DNA of 64,000 nucleotides from Methylocystis sp. (GCA_016178015.1 JACOUB010000036.1:1-64000), one strand, 5' to 3'. Shown: positions 46,188 through 54,876, counted from the first letter of the stretch. Made by a program: numbers and translations. The notes: generated from the sequence alone by a model not told the origin.

Positions 46188-46316
46188 CGGATCACCCCGC
46201 TTTCAATTCTAATTTCACGAAGACGGCCGGATCGAAAAACCAGCCGCGCCCGCGGAGCGCGGGCGTGACCCGACGCTCTGCGTCTCGACGCGCTCACCAA
46301 CGCATAGGAGGGCGTA

Positions 46317-46421
46317 ATGTTCCACTGGCGAACGCTGTTACGCGTCAGCCCGCTCCATATAATCGAAATAATCGAACGCCACGGAACGCTCGCGAGCGAC
46401 GAAGTCAGAAAACCCGATTAG
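46317..46421 (+). CDS. Candidate 34-residue small protein upstream of the FtsH paralogue
   Basis: ATG at 46317 is preceded five bases upstream by a perfect AGGAGG (46306-46311). The frame MFHWRTLLRVSPLHIIEIIE continues for 34 codons to TAG. It lies in the divergent gap before the FtsH-like gene, 36 bp from its start. No family match; the case rests on the ribosome site and position. Confidence 0.35.
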   Translation: MFHWRTLLRVSPLHIIEIIERHGTLASDEVRKPD

Positions 46422-46457
46422 AATATCCTCCTCTGGGAACGGAACAAGGCGCGGACG

Positions 46458-48290
46458 ATGGACAAGAAGTGGCATTTCGACATCGGCTATTTTCTGTTCG
46501 CCCTGATCGTCGTCTTGTTCTTGCAACAGCTCTGGACAGCCTCCCAGCAGGCGGAAGTCGTCCCCTACAGCGAGTTTGTCAGTCTCCTGCGCCAGGACAA
46601 GATCGCCGAGGTCGAGGTCGCCGACAGATATGTGCGCGCGACGTTGAAGCAGCCGCGCGATGGACGCGAGCAGGTGCTCGCCGTCCGGGTCGATGCGGGC
46701 GTCGCTGCGGAGCTCGAGGCCGCCAAGGTCAAATACGCGGGCGCCGTGGAGCACACCTGGCTCGTCACGCTGCTCTCTTGGATCGTCCCGATGGCGATCT
46801 TCTTTCTCGTGTGGAGCCTGTTGTCGCGCCGCATGGGTCAGGGACTGGGTTCCTTCATGTCGATCGGCCAAAGCAAGGCCAAGGTGTTCGTCGAAAAGGA
46901 CACCAAGGTCGGCTTCGCCGACGTGGCCGGCGTCGACGAGGCCAAGGATGAGCTGCAAGAAATCGTCGCTTTCCTGAAGGAGCCGGCTACCCATGGCCGT
47001 CTCGGCGCGCGCATTCCGAAAGGCATTCTCATAGTCGGTCCGCCGGGAACGGGAAAGACGCTTTTGGCCCGCGCCGTCGCCGGAGAAGCCGGGGTGCCGT
47101 TCTTTTCGATCAACGGCTCGGAATTCGTCGAGATGTTCGTCGGCGTCGGCGCGGCGCGCGTTCGCGACCTCTTCGCGCAGGCGCGCGCCAGCGCCCCTTG
47201 TATTATTTTCGTCGACGAACTCGATGCGCTCGGGCGCGCGCGCGGCATTTCGATGCTGGGCGGCGGCAACGATGAAAAGGAGCAGACCCTCAACCAGCTG
47301 TTGAGCGAACTCGACGGGTTCGACACAAGCATCGGCGTCGTTCTGCTGGCGGCGACGAACCGCCCAGAGGTGCTCGATCCCGCGCTCCTGCGCGCCGGCC
47401 GGTTCGATCGGCAGATTGCAGTCGACCGGCCCGACAAGAACGGGCGCGTAGCGATCCTCGGCGTGCATCTGAGGAAGATCAAACTCGAGGTCGGCGTGGA
47501 TCCCGCCCAGATCGCCGCGCTGACGCCGGGCTTCACAGGCGCCGATCTCGCCAATCTGGTCAACGAGGCGGCGATGGTGGCGACGCGTCGGAGCGCGCAG
47601 TCCGTGTCGATCGAGGATTTCACCGCCGCGGTCGAGCGCGTCATCGCCGGTCCCGAAAAGCGCAAGCGGCTGCTCAATCCACGCGAACGCAGCATCGTCG
47701 CCCATCACGAGATGGGCCATGCGGTCGTCGCCATGGCGCTGCCGGATATCGATCCGATCAAGAAGGTGTCGATCATTCCGAGGGGCATGGGGGCGCTCGG
47801 CTACACCATGCAAATGCCGACCGAAGACCGCTATCTGATGACGCGCTCGGAATTATTAAACCGCATGACCGTTCTGCTCGGCGGCCGCGCCGCGGAAATG
47901 GCCGTCTTTCACGAGGCGACCACCGGCGCCGCGGATGACTTGCAACGGGCCACCGAAATGGCCCGCGCCATGGTCACGCGCTACGGCATGGAGCCAGAGG
48001 TCGGGCAAGCGTGCTACGTCGCCGAACGACCGCGCTACTTGGATGTGCCGGGATTAGGCCCACAACAGACGGAGACGAGCAACGAGACCAGCGCCAAAAT
48101 CGACCAGGCGGTGCGCAATCTCGTCCAGCAGGCCTTCGATCGCGCCACCGCAATATTGGACGCATGCGCCGCTGTGCATAAGCAATCCGCGCAGCGTCTG
48201 CTCGAAAAAGAAACCTTCGCCGAGGATGACCTCGCGCCGATCCGAGCCGCAGTGAGCGCATGCGAGTCGGTTCCGGCGGAGCAAGGCTGA
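46458..48290 (+). CDS. FtsH-family membrane AAA+ zinc metalloprotease (paralogue)
   Basis: A 610-residue ATP-dependent membrane protease. Two N-terminal helices (about 9-24 and 100-120) flank a periplasmic domain; the AAA+ domain has GPPGTGKT (about 194), Walker [12 protein letters not shown], the pore loop [13 protein letters not shown] and the SRH; the protease has HEMGH at 417-421, where the more common FtsH form is HEAGH. VDELDA instead of IDEIDA and the short C-terminal tail mark it as a divergent paralogue rather than the housekeeping FtsH next to tilS/hpt. It ends directly at a palindromic element. Confidence 0.9.
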   Translation: MDKKWHFDIGYFLFALIVVLFLQQLWTASQQAEVVPYSEFVSLLRQDKIAEVEVADRYVRATLKQPRDGREQVLAVRVDAGVAAELEAAKVKYAGAVEHTWLVTLLSWIVPMAIFFLVWSLLSRRMGQGLGSFMSIGQSKAKVFVEKDTKVGFADVAGVDEAKDELQEIVAFLKEPATHGRLGARIPKGILIVGPPGTGKTLLARAVAGEAGVPFFSINGSEFVEMFVGVGAARVRDLFAQARASAPCIIFVDELDALGRARGISMLGGGNDEKEQTLNQLLSELDGFDTSIGVVLLAATNRPEVLDPALLRAGRFDRQIAVDRPDKNGRVAILGVHLRKIKLEVGVDPAQIAALTPGFTGADLANLVNEAAMVATRRSAQSVSIEDFTAAVERVIAGPEKRKRLLNPRERSIVAHHEMGHAVVAMALPDIDPIKKVSIIPRGMGALGYTMQMPTEDRYLMTRSELLNRMTVLLGGRAAEMAVFHEATTGAADDLQRATEMARAMVTRYGMEPEVGQACYVAERPRYLDVPGLGPQQTETSNETSAKIDQAVRNLVQQAFDRATAILDACAAVHKQSAQRLLEKETFAEDDLAPIRAAVSACESVPAEQG

Positions 48291-48441
48291 TAATCTACCA
48301 GCCGCGACTGACACTGATCCATCAGCACGTCATGGCCGGGCTTGACCCGGCCATCCACGTCTTTGACTTAACAAAAAAAAGGCGTGGATGCCCGCGACAA
48401 GCGCGGGCATGACGAGTCACTGTTTCTCGCCGCTGGTATCA
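48289..48441. repeat. Composite palindromic MITE-like repeat, copy B
   Basis: Ends resemble inverted repeats (AATCTACCAGCCGCGA at the left, TCGCCGCTGGTATCA at the right), with two internal palindromes around GGCCGGGCTTGACCCGGCC and GCCCGCGACAAGCGCGGGC. It abuts the ftsH-like stop codon on one side and an uvrD tail copy on the other. Confidence 0.7.
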
Positions 48442-48445
48442 CCCC

Positions 48446-48560
48446 CCGCCTCCACAAAACTCTCCAGCACCCTTGCGCCCCGCCCTGTCGAAATCGACGG
48501 CGAGCTTATCGCCGTCCACATTGGCCACCGTCCCGGGGCCGAATTTCATGTCCAAGGCGC
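48446..48560 (-). pseudogene. uvrD/pcrA 3'-end duplicate, copy 1
   Basis: About 110 bp closely matching the terminal coding sequence of the helicase at 49887-50000 (CTCCACAAAACTCTCCAGCA, TGTCGAAATCGACGG, CCGGGGCCGAATTTCATGT shared), with a 2-bp deletion and roughly 15 mismatches. It lies after uma2 on the minus strand. Confidence 0.85.
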
Positions 48561-48639
48561 GTGCGCATTGAACGCCGGCAAGCGGATTGCCTCTGGAGGT
48601 TTATTTTCCGACAGGCGCCGAGCCTCCTCGATCGCGCCT

Positions 48640-49224
48640 TCACTCGAACGTCATGCCCTCGTAAAGCGCAGCGAAAGCAAGCGATATCGACAGCGCCGCG
48701 ATCGGCGCCGCAGCGTCTAGCCCGGAGAATTCGTCGAGCCGCCAGTCCGTTTCGCGCGTCCACATTTGGCCTGCCGGCTCATCCTGGGACAGGAACAGAA
48801 TATGGCGTATCGCCGGCACGCTCTTGTAGTCTTCGAGTTTTTTGGTGAAATCGATCCATCGCGTGCTTTTCGAGAGAACCTCGATCACCAGGACCGGTTC
48901 GGTGAGGAAGGTCGATTTCGGGTCATAAGGCCCGCAATCTACCGCGACATCGGCATAACGGAAATTGCCGTTCGGAATACGGATTTTACCGTCAGCGACA
49001 ATAGCCCGGCAGGAACGGCCACGCAAAAGCCGCTTGAGTTCGCTGCCGGCATTTAGAGCGACAAGACTGTGGGCGTTGGTCGCCCCCACCATCATCTTGG
49101 CGCCGTCCCAGATTACGAACTTGAGTCGTGGCGCGCCGTCGACGAATTCGTAGCGCTCGGTCTGCTTCACGTGCCAAGCCTCGAATTCTTCCGCCGTCAT
49201 ACGCTTGGGAACAGCTAACGCCAC
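48640..49224 (-). CDS. Uma2-family (DUF820) putative endonuclease
   Basis: A 194-residue PD-(D/E)XK-like protein. MTAEEFEAWHVKQTERYEFV, LKRLLRGRSCRAIVADGKI, FRYADVAVDCGPYD and EPVLVIEVLSKSTRWIDFTKK form the Uma2 core, including the Asp, Glu and Lys expected for the nuclease site (D in ADV, E in IEV, K after STRWIDFTK). Family function is unproven; members abound in cyanobacteria and some alphaproteobacteria. The start is GTG at 49224 behind GGAAGG. The gene is bracketed by two copies of the uvrD/pcrA tail. Confidence 0.85.
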   Translation of the reverse strand: MALAVPKRMTAEEFEAWHVKQTERYEFVDGAPRLKFVIWDGAKMMVGATNAHSLVALNAGSELKRLLRGRSCRAIVADGKIRIPNGNFRYADVAVDCGPYDPKSTFLTEPVLVIEVLSKSTRWIDFTKKLEDYKSVPAIRHILFLSQDEPAGQMWTRETDWRLDEFSGLDAAAPIAALSISLAFAALYEGMTFE

Positions 49225-49269
49225 GGCTCGACCTTCCGTTCATGGGCGCTCCAGCGGGACTGGCCGAGG

Positions 49270-49350
49270 TTAACCCGCCTCCACAAAACTCTCCAGCGCC
49301 ATCTTGCGCTCCGCCTTGTCGAAATCGACGGAGATTTCGTCGCCGGACAA
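49270..49350 (-). pseudogene. uvrD/pcrA 3'-end duplicate, copy 2
   Basis: Minus-strand translation SVDFDKAERKMALESFVEAG then stop, against TVDFDKAGRKMVLESFVEKG in the true helicase. The first 58 bp are nearly identical (about four mismatches) and the copy then diverges. It lies between higA and uma2. Confidence 0.85.
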
Positions 49351-49383
49351 GGCGGCGCGGTCGCTCGCCTGGCGCCCGCCGGC

Positions 49384-49665
49384 TCACGCTACGTCGGGCT
49401 GCACCTCGGCGATGATTTTCGCGCCGATCTCGCGTTCCGCCGTAGCCAGTTCGTAAGCTGTCTGAAGGTTGAGCCAGAAGCGCGGATTGTTTCTGAAGAA
49501 CCTGCCGAGGCTGAGGGCGGTGTCCGGCGACACGCCTCGCTTGCCGTTCAAGATGTCGGTGACGCGCCCCGACGGCAGGCGCAGGGCGAGCGCCAGACGA
49601 TTGGCGGATATGGCTCGCGCCGTGAGTTCTCGTTTCAGGATTCTGCCTGGATGGACTGGGCGCAT
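49384..49665 (-). CDS. higA: HigA-family antitoxin
   Basis: A 93-residue Xre-type antitoxin: MRPVHPGRILKRELTARAIS, the HTH SANRLALALRLPSGRVTDIL, NGKRGVSPDTALSLGRFF and FWLNLQTAYELATAE are the HigA signature. The ATG at 49665 follows GAGGAGCGAGG. Immediately upstream, 13 bp away, are the last codons of a higB toxin (DAFDVEIVDYH then stop), but the rest of higB is missing and replaced by a palindromic element. The antitoxin therefore appears orphaned. It lies between the true uvrD end and its copy 2. Confidence 0.9.
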   Translation of the reverse strand: MRPVHPGRILKRELTARAISANRLALALRLPSGRVTDILNGKRGVSPDTALSLGRFFRNNPRFWLNLQTAYELATAEREIGAKIIAEVQPDVA

Positions 49666-49678
49666 GGCGCCTCGCTCC

Positions 49679-49714
49679 TCAATGATAGTCGACGATTTCG
49701 ACGTCGAACGCATC
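49679..49714 (-). pseudogene. higB toxin remnant (C-terminal codons)
   Basis: Minus-strand codons DAFDVEIVDYH-stop match the terminal residues of HigB/RelE-type toxins (typically DVEIVDYH) and end 13 bp before higA. Upstream of these the DNA is the palindromic element 49724-49866, so the toxin is decapitated. Confidence 0.7.
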
Positions 49715-49723
49715 GCCCCTCAA

Positions 49724-49866
49724 CGTCATGCCCGCGCTTGTCGCGGGCATCCACGCCGAGACGCCGCCAGAACGAATGGCGTGAGCGCGTCGAGGTCGCG
49801 GCTTTTCGTTTCTGTTTCGTTGTTCGTCCCGGCGTGGATGGCCGGGACAAGCCCGGCCATGACGCG
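49724..49866. repeat. Composite palindromic MITE-like repeat, copy C
   Basis: CGTCATGCCCGCGCTTGTCG...ATCCACGCCG and GCGTGGATGGCCGGGACAAG...GGCCATGACGC bracket about 75 bp. It separates the helicase end from the higB remnant. Confidence 0.8.
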
Positions 49867-49886
49867 CGGCGTGGCGTCATGTAAGG

Positions 49887-52211
49887 TCACCCCTTCTCCA
49901 CAAAACTCTCCAGCACCATCTTGCGCCCCGCCTTGTCGAAATCGACGGTGAGCTTATTGCCATCCACGTTCGCCACGGCGCCGGGGCCGAATTTCATGTG
50001 GAAGACGCGGGCGCCTTTGGCAAAGCGCGGGCTCGACGAAGATTTCGCCAGCGCTTCGCCGTCGATGACGAGCGGCGTTCTGGCGCGAGCGTCCGCCTTC
50101 GCCGTCTCGGTCCGCGCCGCCTGCGCGCGCCTCCAGCCGGGCGTCGAATAATTCGAGCCGTAGGCGTCCATATTGGCGAAACGCGAGACGCCATAGGCGC
50201 CGTATTGCGAGGCGTTCGCCGCCTCCGTCAGCTCGACTTCGGACGCCGGCAGATTGTCGAGAAAGCGCGATGGCGCCGTCGTCTGCCACAGGCCGCGGAT
50301 GCGCCGATTGCTGGCGAACAAGATTTTCACGCGCCGCTTGGCGCGCGTCATGCCGACATAAGCGAGGCGGCGTTCCTCCTCGAGCCCGGCGCGCCCGTTC
50401 TCGTCGAGCGAGCGCTGATGCGGAAACAGGCCCTCCTCCCAGCCGGGGAGATAGACCGTTTCGAACTCCAGCCCCTTGGCGCCATGCAGCGTCATGATGG
50501 ACACGCGCTGCTGATTGCTTGCCTCGTCCGTCTCCATCACCAGCGACACATGCTCGAGAAACGCCGCCATGTCGGGGAATTCCTCGATGGCGCGCACCAG
50601 CTCCTTCAAATTCTCGAGGCGCCCGGCGGCCTCCGGCGTCTTGTCCAGACGCCACATCTCGGTGTAGCCCGACTCGTCCAGCACGGTCTCGGCGAGTTCG
50701 TAATGAGCGCGGCGATCGACCATCGCCCGCCAACGTTCGAAATCATCGAGAAGCGAACGCAGCGTCGCGCGGGGCTTGGCTTTCAGCTCTTCCGTTTCGA
50801 CAAGTATGCGCGCCGACTGCATCAAGGGGATATGCTCGCGCCGCGCATATTCGTGCAGCACTTGCAGCGTCGCGTCGCCGAGGCCGCGCTTCGGGACATT
50901 GACGATGCGCTCGAAGGCGAGATCGTCAGAAGGCTGAGCGACACAGCGCAGATAGGCGAGCGCGTCGCGGATTTCGAGCCGTTCGTAAAAGCGTGGGCCG
51001 CCGATCACCCGATACGGCAAGCCCAGCGTAATGAAGCGCTCCTCGAATTCGCGCATTTGGAATGAGGCGCGCACGAGAATGGCGATTTCGTCCAGCGCAT
51101 GGCCCTTGCGTTGCAACTGCTCGATGTCCTCGCCCACCGTGCGGGCCTCTTCCTCGCTGTCCCACACGCCGGTGACCGTCGGCTTTTCGCCTGGCGCGCC
51201 CTCGGTGAACAGAGTCTTGCCGAGCCGGCCTTCGTTGTAAGCGATGAGATGCGAGGCGGCCGCGAGAATGTGTCCGGTCGAGCGGTAATTGCGCTCGAGC
51301 CGCACGATCCTGGCGCCGGGAAAATCCTTCTCGAAGCGCAAGATGTTCTCGACCTCGGCGCCGCGCCAGCCATAGACGCTCTGGTCGTCGTCGCCGACGC
51401 AGCAGACATTGTGGCGTCCCTGCGCGAGCAGCCGCAGCCACAGATACTGCGCGGTGTTGGCGTCTTGATATTCATCGACCAGGATATAGCGGAAGCGCTG
51501 CTGGTAATCCGAAAGAACGTCGCTGTTCTCGCGAAACAGCCGCAGGCACTCAAGCAGCAAATCGCCGAAATCGGCGGCGTTGAGGATTTTCAAGCGCTCC
51601 TGATAGAGGGCATAGAGCTTGGCGCCCGCGCCGTCGGCAAAGGAATGCGCCTCGCCGACCGGGACTTGCGCAGGCGTGAGGCCGCGATTCTTCCAGGCGT
51701 CGATGCGATGCGCGAGCGCCCGCGCCGCCCAGCGCTTGTCGTCGATGTTCTCGGCCTGCAAGACTTGCTTCAGCAGGCGGATCTGATCGTCCGTATCGAG
51801 GATGGTGAAGTTCGATTTCAGCCGCACGAGTTCGGCGTGACGGCGCAGGATTTTCGCCGAAATGGCGTGGAAGGTGCCGAGCCATTGCATGGCGTCGGCG
51901 CCCCGGCCGGCGAGAACCTCGACGCGCTCGCGCATTTCGCGCGCCGCCTTGTTGGTGAAGGTGACGGCGAGAATTTCCCAGGCGCGCGCTTTGCCGCTCG
52001 CCAGCAAATGGGCGATGCGGGTGGTGAGCACGCGCGTCTTGCCGGTTCCAGCTCCCGCCAGCACCAGCAAGGGACCATCGACCAACTCGACGGCCGCGCG
52101 CTGCTCGGGATTGAGCGCGTCGAGATAGCGGCGGCTCGACGCCGCCGCCGCGCGCGCGCCGACGCCGCTCGGCGCGAGCCCGAAATCCTCTTGGGGAAGC
52201 GGTCGTGACAA
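49887..52211 (-). CDS. UvrD/PcrA-type ATP-dependent DNA helicase
   Basis: A 774-residue superfamily 1 3'-5' helicase for repair and replication-fork maintenance. LNPEQRAAVELVDGPLLVLAG begins the fold; Walker A is GAGTGKT, motif Ia VTFTNKAAREMRER, Walker B LVDEYQDAN, motif III DDQSVYGWRGAEV, motif IV RLERNYRSTGHIL, and motif V/VI MTLHGAKGLEFETVYLPG and RRLAYVGMTRAKRRV. The C-terminal Tudor-like domain KGARVFHMKFGPGAVANVDG is present. The start is TTG at 52211 with a GGAG site. Its terminal coding DNA is duplicated twice downstream (48446, 49270). Confidence 0.94.
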   Translation of the reverse strand: MSRPLPQEDFGLAPSGVGARAAAASSRRYLDALNPEQRAAVELVDGPLLVLAGAGTGKTRVLTTRIAHLLASGKARAWEILAVTFTNKAAREMRERVEVLAGRGADAMQWLGTFHAISAKILRRHAELVRLKSNFTILDTDDQIRLLKQVLQAENIDDKRWAARALAHRIDAWKNRGLTPAQVPVGEAHSFADGAGAKLYALYQERLKILNAADFGDLLLECLRLFRENSDVLSDYQQRFRYILVDEYQDANTAQYLWLRLLAQGRHNVCCVGDDDQSVYGWRGAEVENILRFEKDFPGARIVRLERNYRSTGHILAAASHLIAYNEGRLGKTLFTEGAPGEKPTVTGVWDSEEEARTVGEDIEQLQRKGHALDEIAILVRASFQMREFEERFITLGLPYRVIGGPRFYERLEIRDALAYLRCVAQPSDDLAFERIVNVPKRGLGDATLQVLHEYARREHIPLMQSARILVETEELKAKPRATLRSLLDDFERWRAMVDRRAHYELAETVLDESGYTEMWRLDKTPEAAGRLENLKELVRAIEEFPDMAAFLEHVSLVMETDEASNQQRVSIMTLHGAKGLEFETVYLPGWEEGLFPHQRSLDENGRAGLEEERRLAYVGMTRAKRRVKILFASNRRIRGLWQTTAPSRFLDNLPASEVELTEAANASQYGAYGVSRFANMDAYGSNYSTPGWRRAQAARTETAKADARARTPLVIDGEALAKSSSSPRFAKGARVFHMKFGPGAVANVDGNKLTVDFDKAGRKMVLESFVEKG

Positions 52212-52478
52212 CAGGCGAACTCCATTTTGATTCCCTACAGCATATAGGAGAACGGAAAGAGAATCACGACGCCATCTTCCCCTTCCGGCTAAGATTGATT
52301 ATACCGACGGCGCTAATTCATGCCCCGACGCTCAGCCCCATGCTGGGCGTCCGCGCCCGCGCCTTTAGAGCCAGGATCGGGTTGGAGGACGTGTCTATGA
52401 CGCGCTGACGATCGGCATGACGCGCCGTTGGCGTCAGTTCGAAGACTCCTCGCCTCGCGCTCTTCAGGACCCTTTCAA

Positions 52479-53192
52479 ATGACTGGCTGGTCGGCGACGC
52501 TCGGCTTTCAGATTGGCGAGATCATTTGGATAGACCTGTTGCTGTCGGGCGACAACGCCGTCCTCATCGCCCTCGCTTGCCGCAGGCTGCCGGGCCGCCA
52601 GCGCCGTTGGGGCATGACGCTCGGCGCCGCCGGCGCGGTGTTGCTCCGCATAGGCTTTACGCTCGTTGTCGGCCAGATTTTCGCCACCCCGCTGTTGAAG
52701 ACCGTCGGCGGCGTGTTGCTGCTCGCCATAGCGATCAAGCTCTTGGTTGAGGAAACGGAACACAAGGAGGTCGCCGCCAGCGAGCGTCTCTGGAGCGCGG
52801 TGTTTTCGATCGTCGCGGCGGACGCGGTGATGTCGCTGGACAATGTCATCGCTATCGCTGCGGCGGCGCGCGGGTCGACTGCCCTCATCGTTTTCGGACT
52901 GGCGCTCTCGGCGCCGCTCGTCGTGTTCGGCGCGGGGATGGTGATGCGGGCGCTGGAGCGGTTCCCGCTCCTCGCTTGGGCCGGCGCCGGCCTGCTCGGC
53001 TGGATCGCCGGCGAATTGGTCGCCGGCGATCCCGTGTGGGCGAGGCCCGCGTGGATGGATTTGGAGACGCTGGAGACGATCCTGTCGGTCGCCGGGGCCG
53101 CGATCGCCCTTGCCGTCGGCTGGATCGTTGAATGGCTGGAGGCGAGACGAGAAGCCGCCGCCAAGGGCGCGCCAGGCGGTAAGAAACGTTGA
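52479..53192 (+). CDS. TerC-family integral membrane protein
   Basis: A 237-residue protein with seven or eight membrane helices. IIWIDLLLSGDNAVLIALAC and VAADAVMSLDNVIAIAAAARG carry the acidic motifs (SGDN, SLDN) diagnostic of the YjbE/TerC group, which is implicated in Mn2+ export or metal resistance. The ATG at 52479 is the family-like start; the frame back to 52428 is unlikely. The C-terminus is basic (GGKKR). It is divergent from the helicase (268-bp gap, no gene seen). Confidence 0.87.
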   Translation: MTGWSATLGFQIGEIIWIDLLLSGDNAVLIALACRRLPGRQRRWGMTLGAAGAVLLRIGFTLVVGQIFATPLLKTVGGVLLLAIAIKLLVEETEHKEVAASERLWSAVFSIVAADAVMSLDNVIAIAAAARGSTALIVFGLALSAPLVVFGAGMVMRALERFPLLAWAGAGLLGWIAGELVAGDPVWARPAWMDLETLETILSVAGAAIALAVGWIVEWLEARREAAAKGAPGGKKR

Positions 53193-53293
53193 ACGCCCTG
53201 TCATCGGCCGCTGGTTTCGGGCGTCACCCGCGCCGAGGGTCCATTCTTCCCGCGAGCGCCATATGCTATAAGAGAGTTTGGAGAATCGCCATT

Positions 53294-53524
53294 ATGCATG
53301 GTTTGGACCGTATTACACAAAATCCCGCCATCATGGGCGGGCGCCCCTGCATCCGGGGGATGCGGGTCACCGTCGGCATGATCGTCGGCCAAATCGCCGC
53401 CGGCGTTCCGATCGACGCGCTTCTCACCGATTATCCGTATCTCGTGCGAGAGGACATCGCGCAGGCGCTGCGCAATGCGGCTTGGCGTGCGGAGGAAAGG
53501 GAAATCCTTCTAGCCGAGGCGTGA
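53294..53524 (+). CDS. DUF433-family antitoxin
   Basis: A 76-residue protein with RITQNPAIMGGRPCIRGMRV and TVGMIVGQIAAGVPIDALLT, the VapB45-like DUF433 helix-turn-helix antitoxin signature. The ATG at 53294 is preferred to the upstream frame. Its stop overlaps a GTG (GTGA, 53521-53524) that begins a DUF5615 toxin, the normal arrangement; however, that toxin is split by a repeat element. Confidence 0.85.
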   Translation: MHGLDRITQNPAIMGGRPCIRGMRVTVGMIVGQIAAGVPIDALLTDYPYLVREDIAQALRNAAWRAEEREILLAEA

Positions 53525-54006
53525 AAATTCTCATCGACATGAATCTTTCGCCGCCCAAAACGGTTTCGTCGTGCTTATACCAACGGCCTTAAACAGTACC
53601 CGTCATGCCCGCGCTTGTCGCGGGCATCCACGCCGGGACACTGCGAGAAATGTCCAAGGAAAGGCGGCAACGGTCAGCCTTTCATTGAGACGTGTCGCAG
53701 CCCGCTGGCGTGGATGGCCGGGACAAGCCCGGCCATGACGCGCGAAACGGGGCATTGTTAAAGGCCGCTGGTATTACTCATGATTTGGATTTCGGCTCGA
53801 TCCTCGCGGCGACTGGCGGTTCGAAACCGAGCGTCGTCCAAATTCGCGGCGACGATTTGCGTCCCGCCTCGATCGGGGCGCGCGTCGCGCAGGCGCTTCG
53901 GGCGGCGGCGCGTGAGATCGAGACCGGGGCGTTGATTACCATTGACGTAAACAAGGCCAGATTACGAATCCTGCCCTTGGTCGCTCCCTCGCCGAGAAAC
54001 CTCTGA
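53521..54006 (+). pseudogene. DUF5615 PIN-like toxin interrupted by a MITE-like element
   Basis: The 5' part reads MKILIDMNLSPP (53521-53556), the usual start of DUF5615/Mut7-C-type toxins; the 3' part THDLDFGSILAATGG to ITIDVNKARLRILPL (about 53776-54006) is the usual end. Between them lies a roughly 203-bp palindromic element with inverted ends, and about 40 codons of the original middle are missing. The toxin is almost certainly inactive while its DUF433 antitoxin is intact. Confidence 0.82.
53575..53777. mobile_element. MITE-like element with terminal inverted repeats, copy D
   Basis: About 203 bp. Ends TATACCAACGGCCTTAAACA and its imperfect inverse (TGTTAAAGGCCGCTGGTATT at the right) match at about 22 of 26 positions, with TA at both borders. 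Inside are the same two palindromes as copies A-C. It has no coding capacity and sits within the DUF5615 gene, the best evidence that the family is mobile. Confidence 0.72.
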
Positions 54007-54060
54007 TCGCCTCGGGGCGCCCAATCGCAGGACTGGAGTCGATCAACCGGATTTCGCGTC

Positions 54061-54876
54061 ATGGCCTTATTGAAGTGGTCGTTGGTCATTGTTGCGATCT
54101 ACCTCGCCGCGATCGTCGCGTTCGGCGTCTTGCAGCGCCGCTTCCTGTATTTTCCGGACCCACGCCGCGTCGACCCGGCGGAAGCGGGCATGAGCGGGGT
54201 CGAAGAGCTGCGTTTGTCCACCAATGACGGCGAGACGCTGCTGGCATGGCACGCCGCTCCGGCGCCAGGGCGCCCGCTTATCCTTTATTTCCACGGAAAC
54301 GCCGCCAATCTGGCCGATCGGGCGCCTCGCTTTCGGGCGCTCATTGCGCACGGATACGGGCTGTTCGCCGTTTCCTTCCGCGGTTATGGCGGTTCGACCG
54401 GCTCGCCGACCTACCAAGGTCTTGTGCAAGACGGCGAGGCGGCTTACGCAACGGCGCGGGGGCGCGGATACGAGCAAAACCGCATCGTCGTAATGGGCGA
54501 GTCGCTGGGGACCGGCATCGCTACGGTCATCGCAGCCGCGCATCCAGCCGCCGCGCTGGTGCTCGATTCGCCGTTTTCCTCGCTCGTGGAGGTCGCCGCC
54601 GCGCATTACCCGATTTTTCCGGTGCGTTCGCTGATGTTGGATCGGTTCCAATCAGACCTCGCCATCGGCGACGTGCGCATGCCGCTTCTCGTCGTCCACG
54701 GGGACCGGGATCCGGTGGTTCCAATCCGGTTCGGTCGCCAGTTGTTCGAACGCGCCAATGAGCCGAAGACCTTCATGAGCGTGCGCGGCGGCGGACATCT
54801 CGTGCTCGGTCTGGCGGATGTATTGGGGCGGGTGCAGGACTGGATTGATGCGGCGACGGCCGCCAATCGCCGGTAG
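54061..54876 (+). CDS. Alpha/beta hydrolase (Bem46/ABHD13-like), membrane-anchored
   Basis: A 271-residue hydrolase with an N-terminal membrane helix (residues 5-22) and a periplasmic or cytoplasmic alpha/beta domain. YFHGNAANLADR is the oxyanion region, GESLG holds the nucleophile Ser, VHGDRDPVVP the Asp and GGGHLV the His, so the triad is complete. It resembles ABHD13/ABHD17-type or Bem46 proteins, some of which remove acyl groups; substrate unknown. It lies 54 bp after the broken toxin and is convergent with the next gene. Confidence 0.87.
   Translation: MALLKWSLVIVAIYLAAIVAFGVLQRRFLYFPDPRRVDPAEAGMSGVEELRLSTNDGETLLAWHAAPAPGRPLILYFHGNAANLADRAPRFRALIAHGYGLFAVSFRGYGGSTGSPTYQGLVQDGEAAYATARGRGYEQNRIVVMGESLGTGIATVIAAAHPAAALVLDSPFSSLVEVAAAHYPIFPVRSLMLDRFQSDLAIGDVRMPLLVVHGDRDPVVPIRFGRQLFERANEPKTFMSVRGGGHLVLGLADVLGRVQDWIDAATAANRR

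Noticed and set aside
46130-46951. 273-codon plus-strand frame across the SDR/FtsH gap
   Set aside because: Out of frame with the FtsH-like gene and rich in Arg/Gly; no family match.
46338-47813. Open 491-codon frame on the minus strand opposite the FtsH-like gene
   Set aside because: It mirrors the AAA+ protease codons, with no family features of its own.
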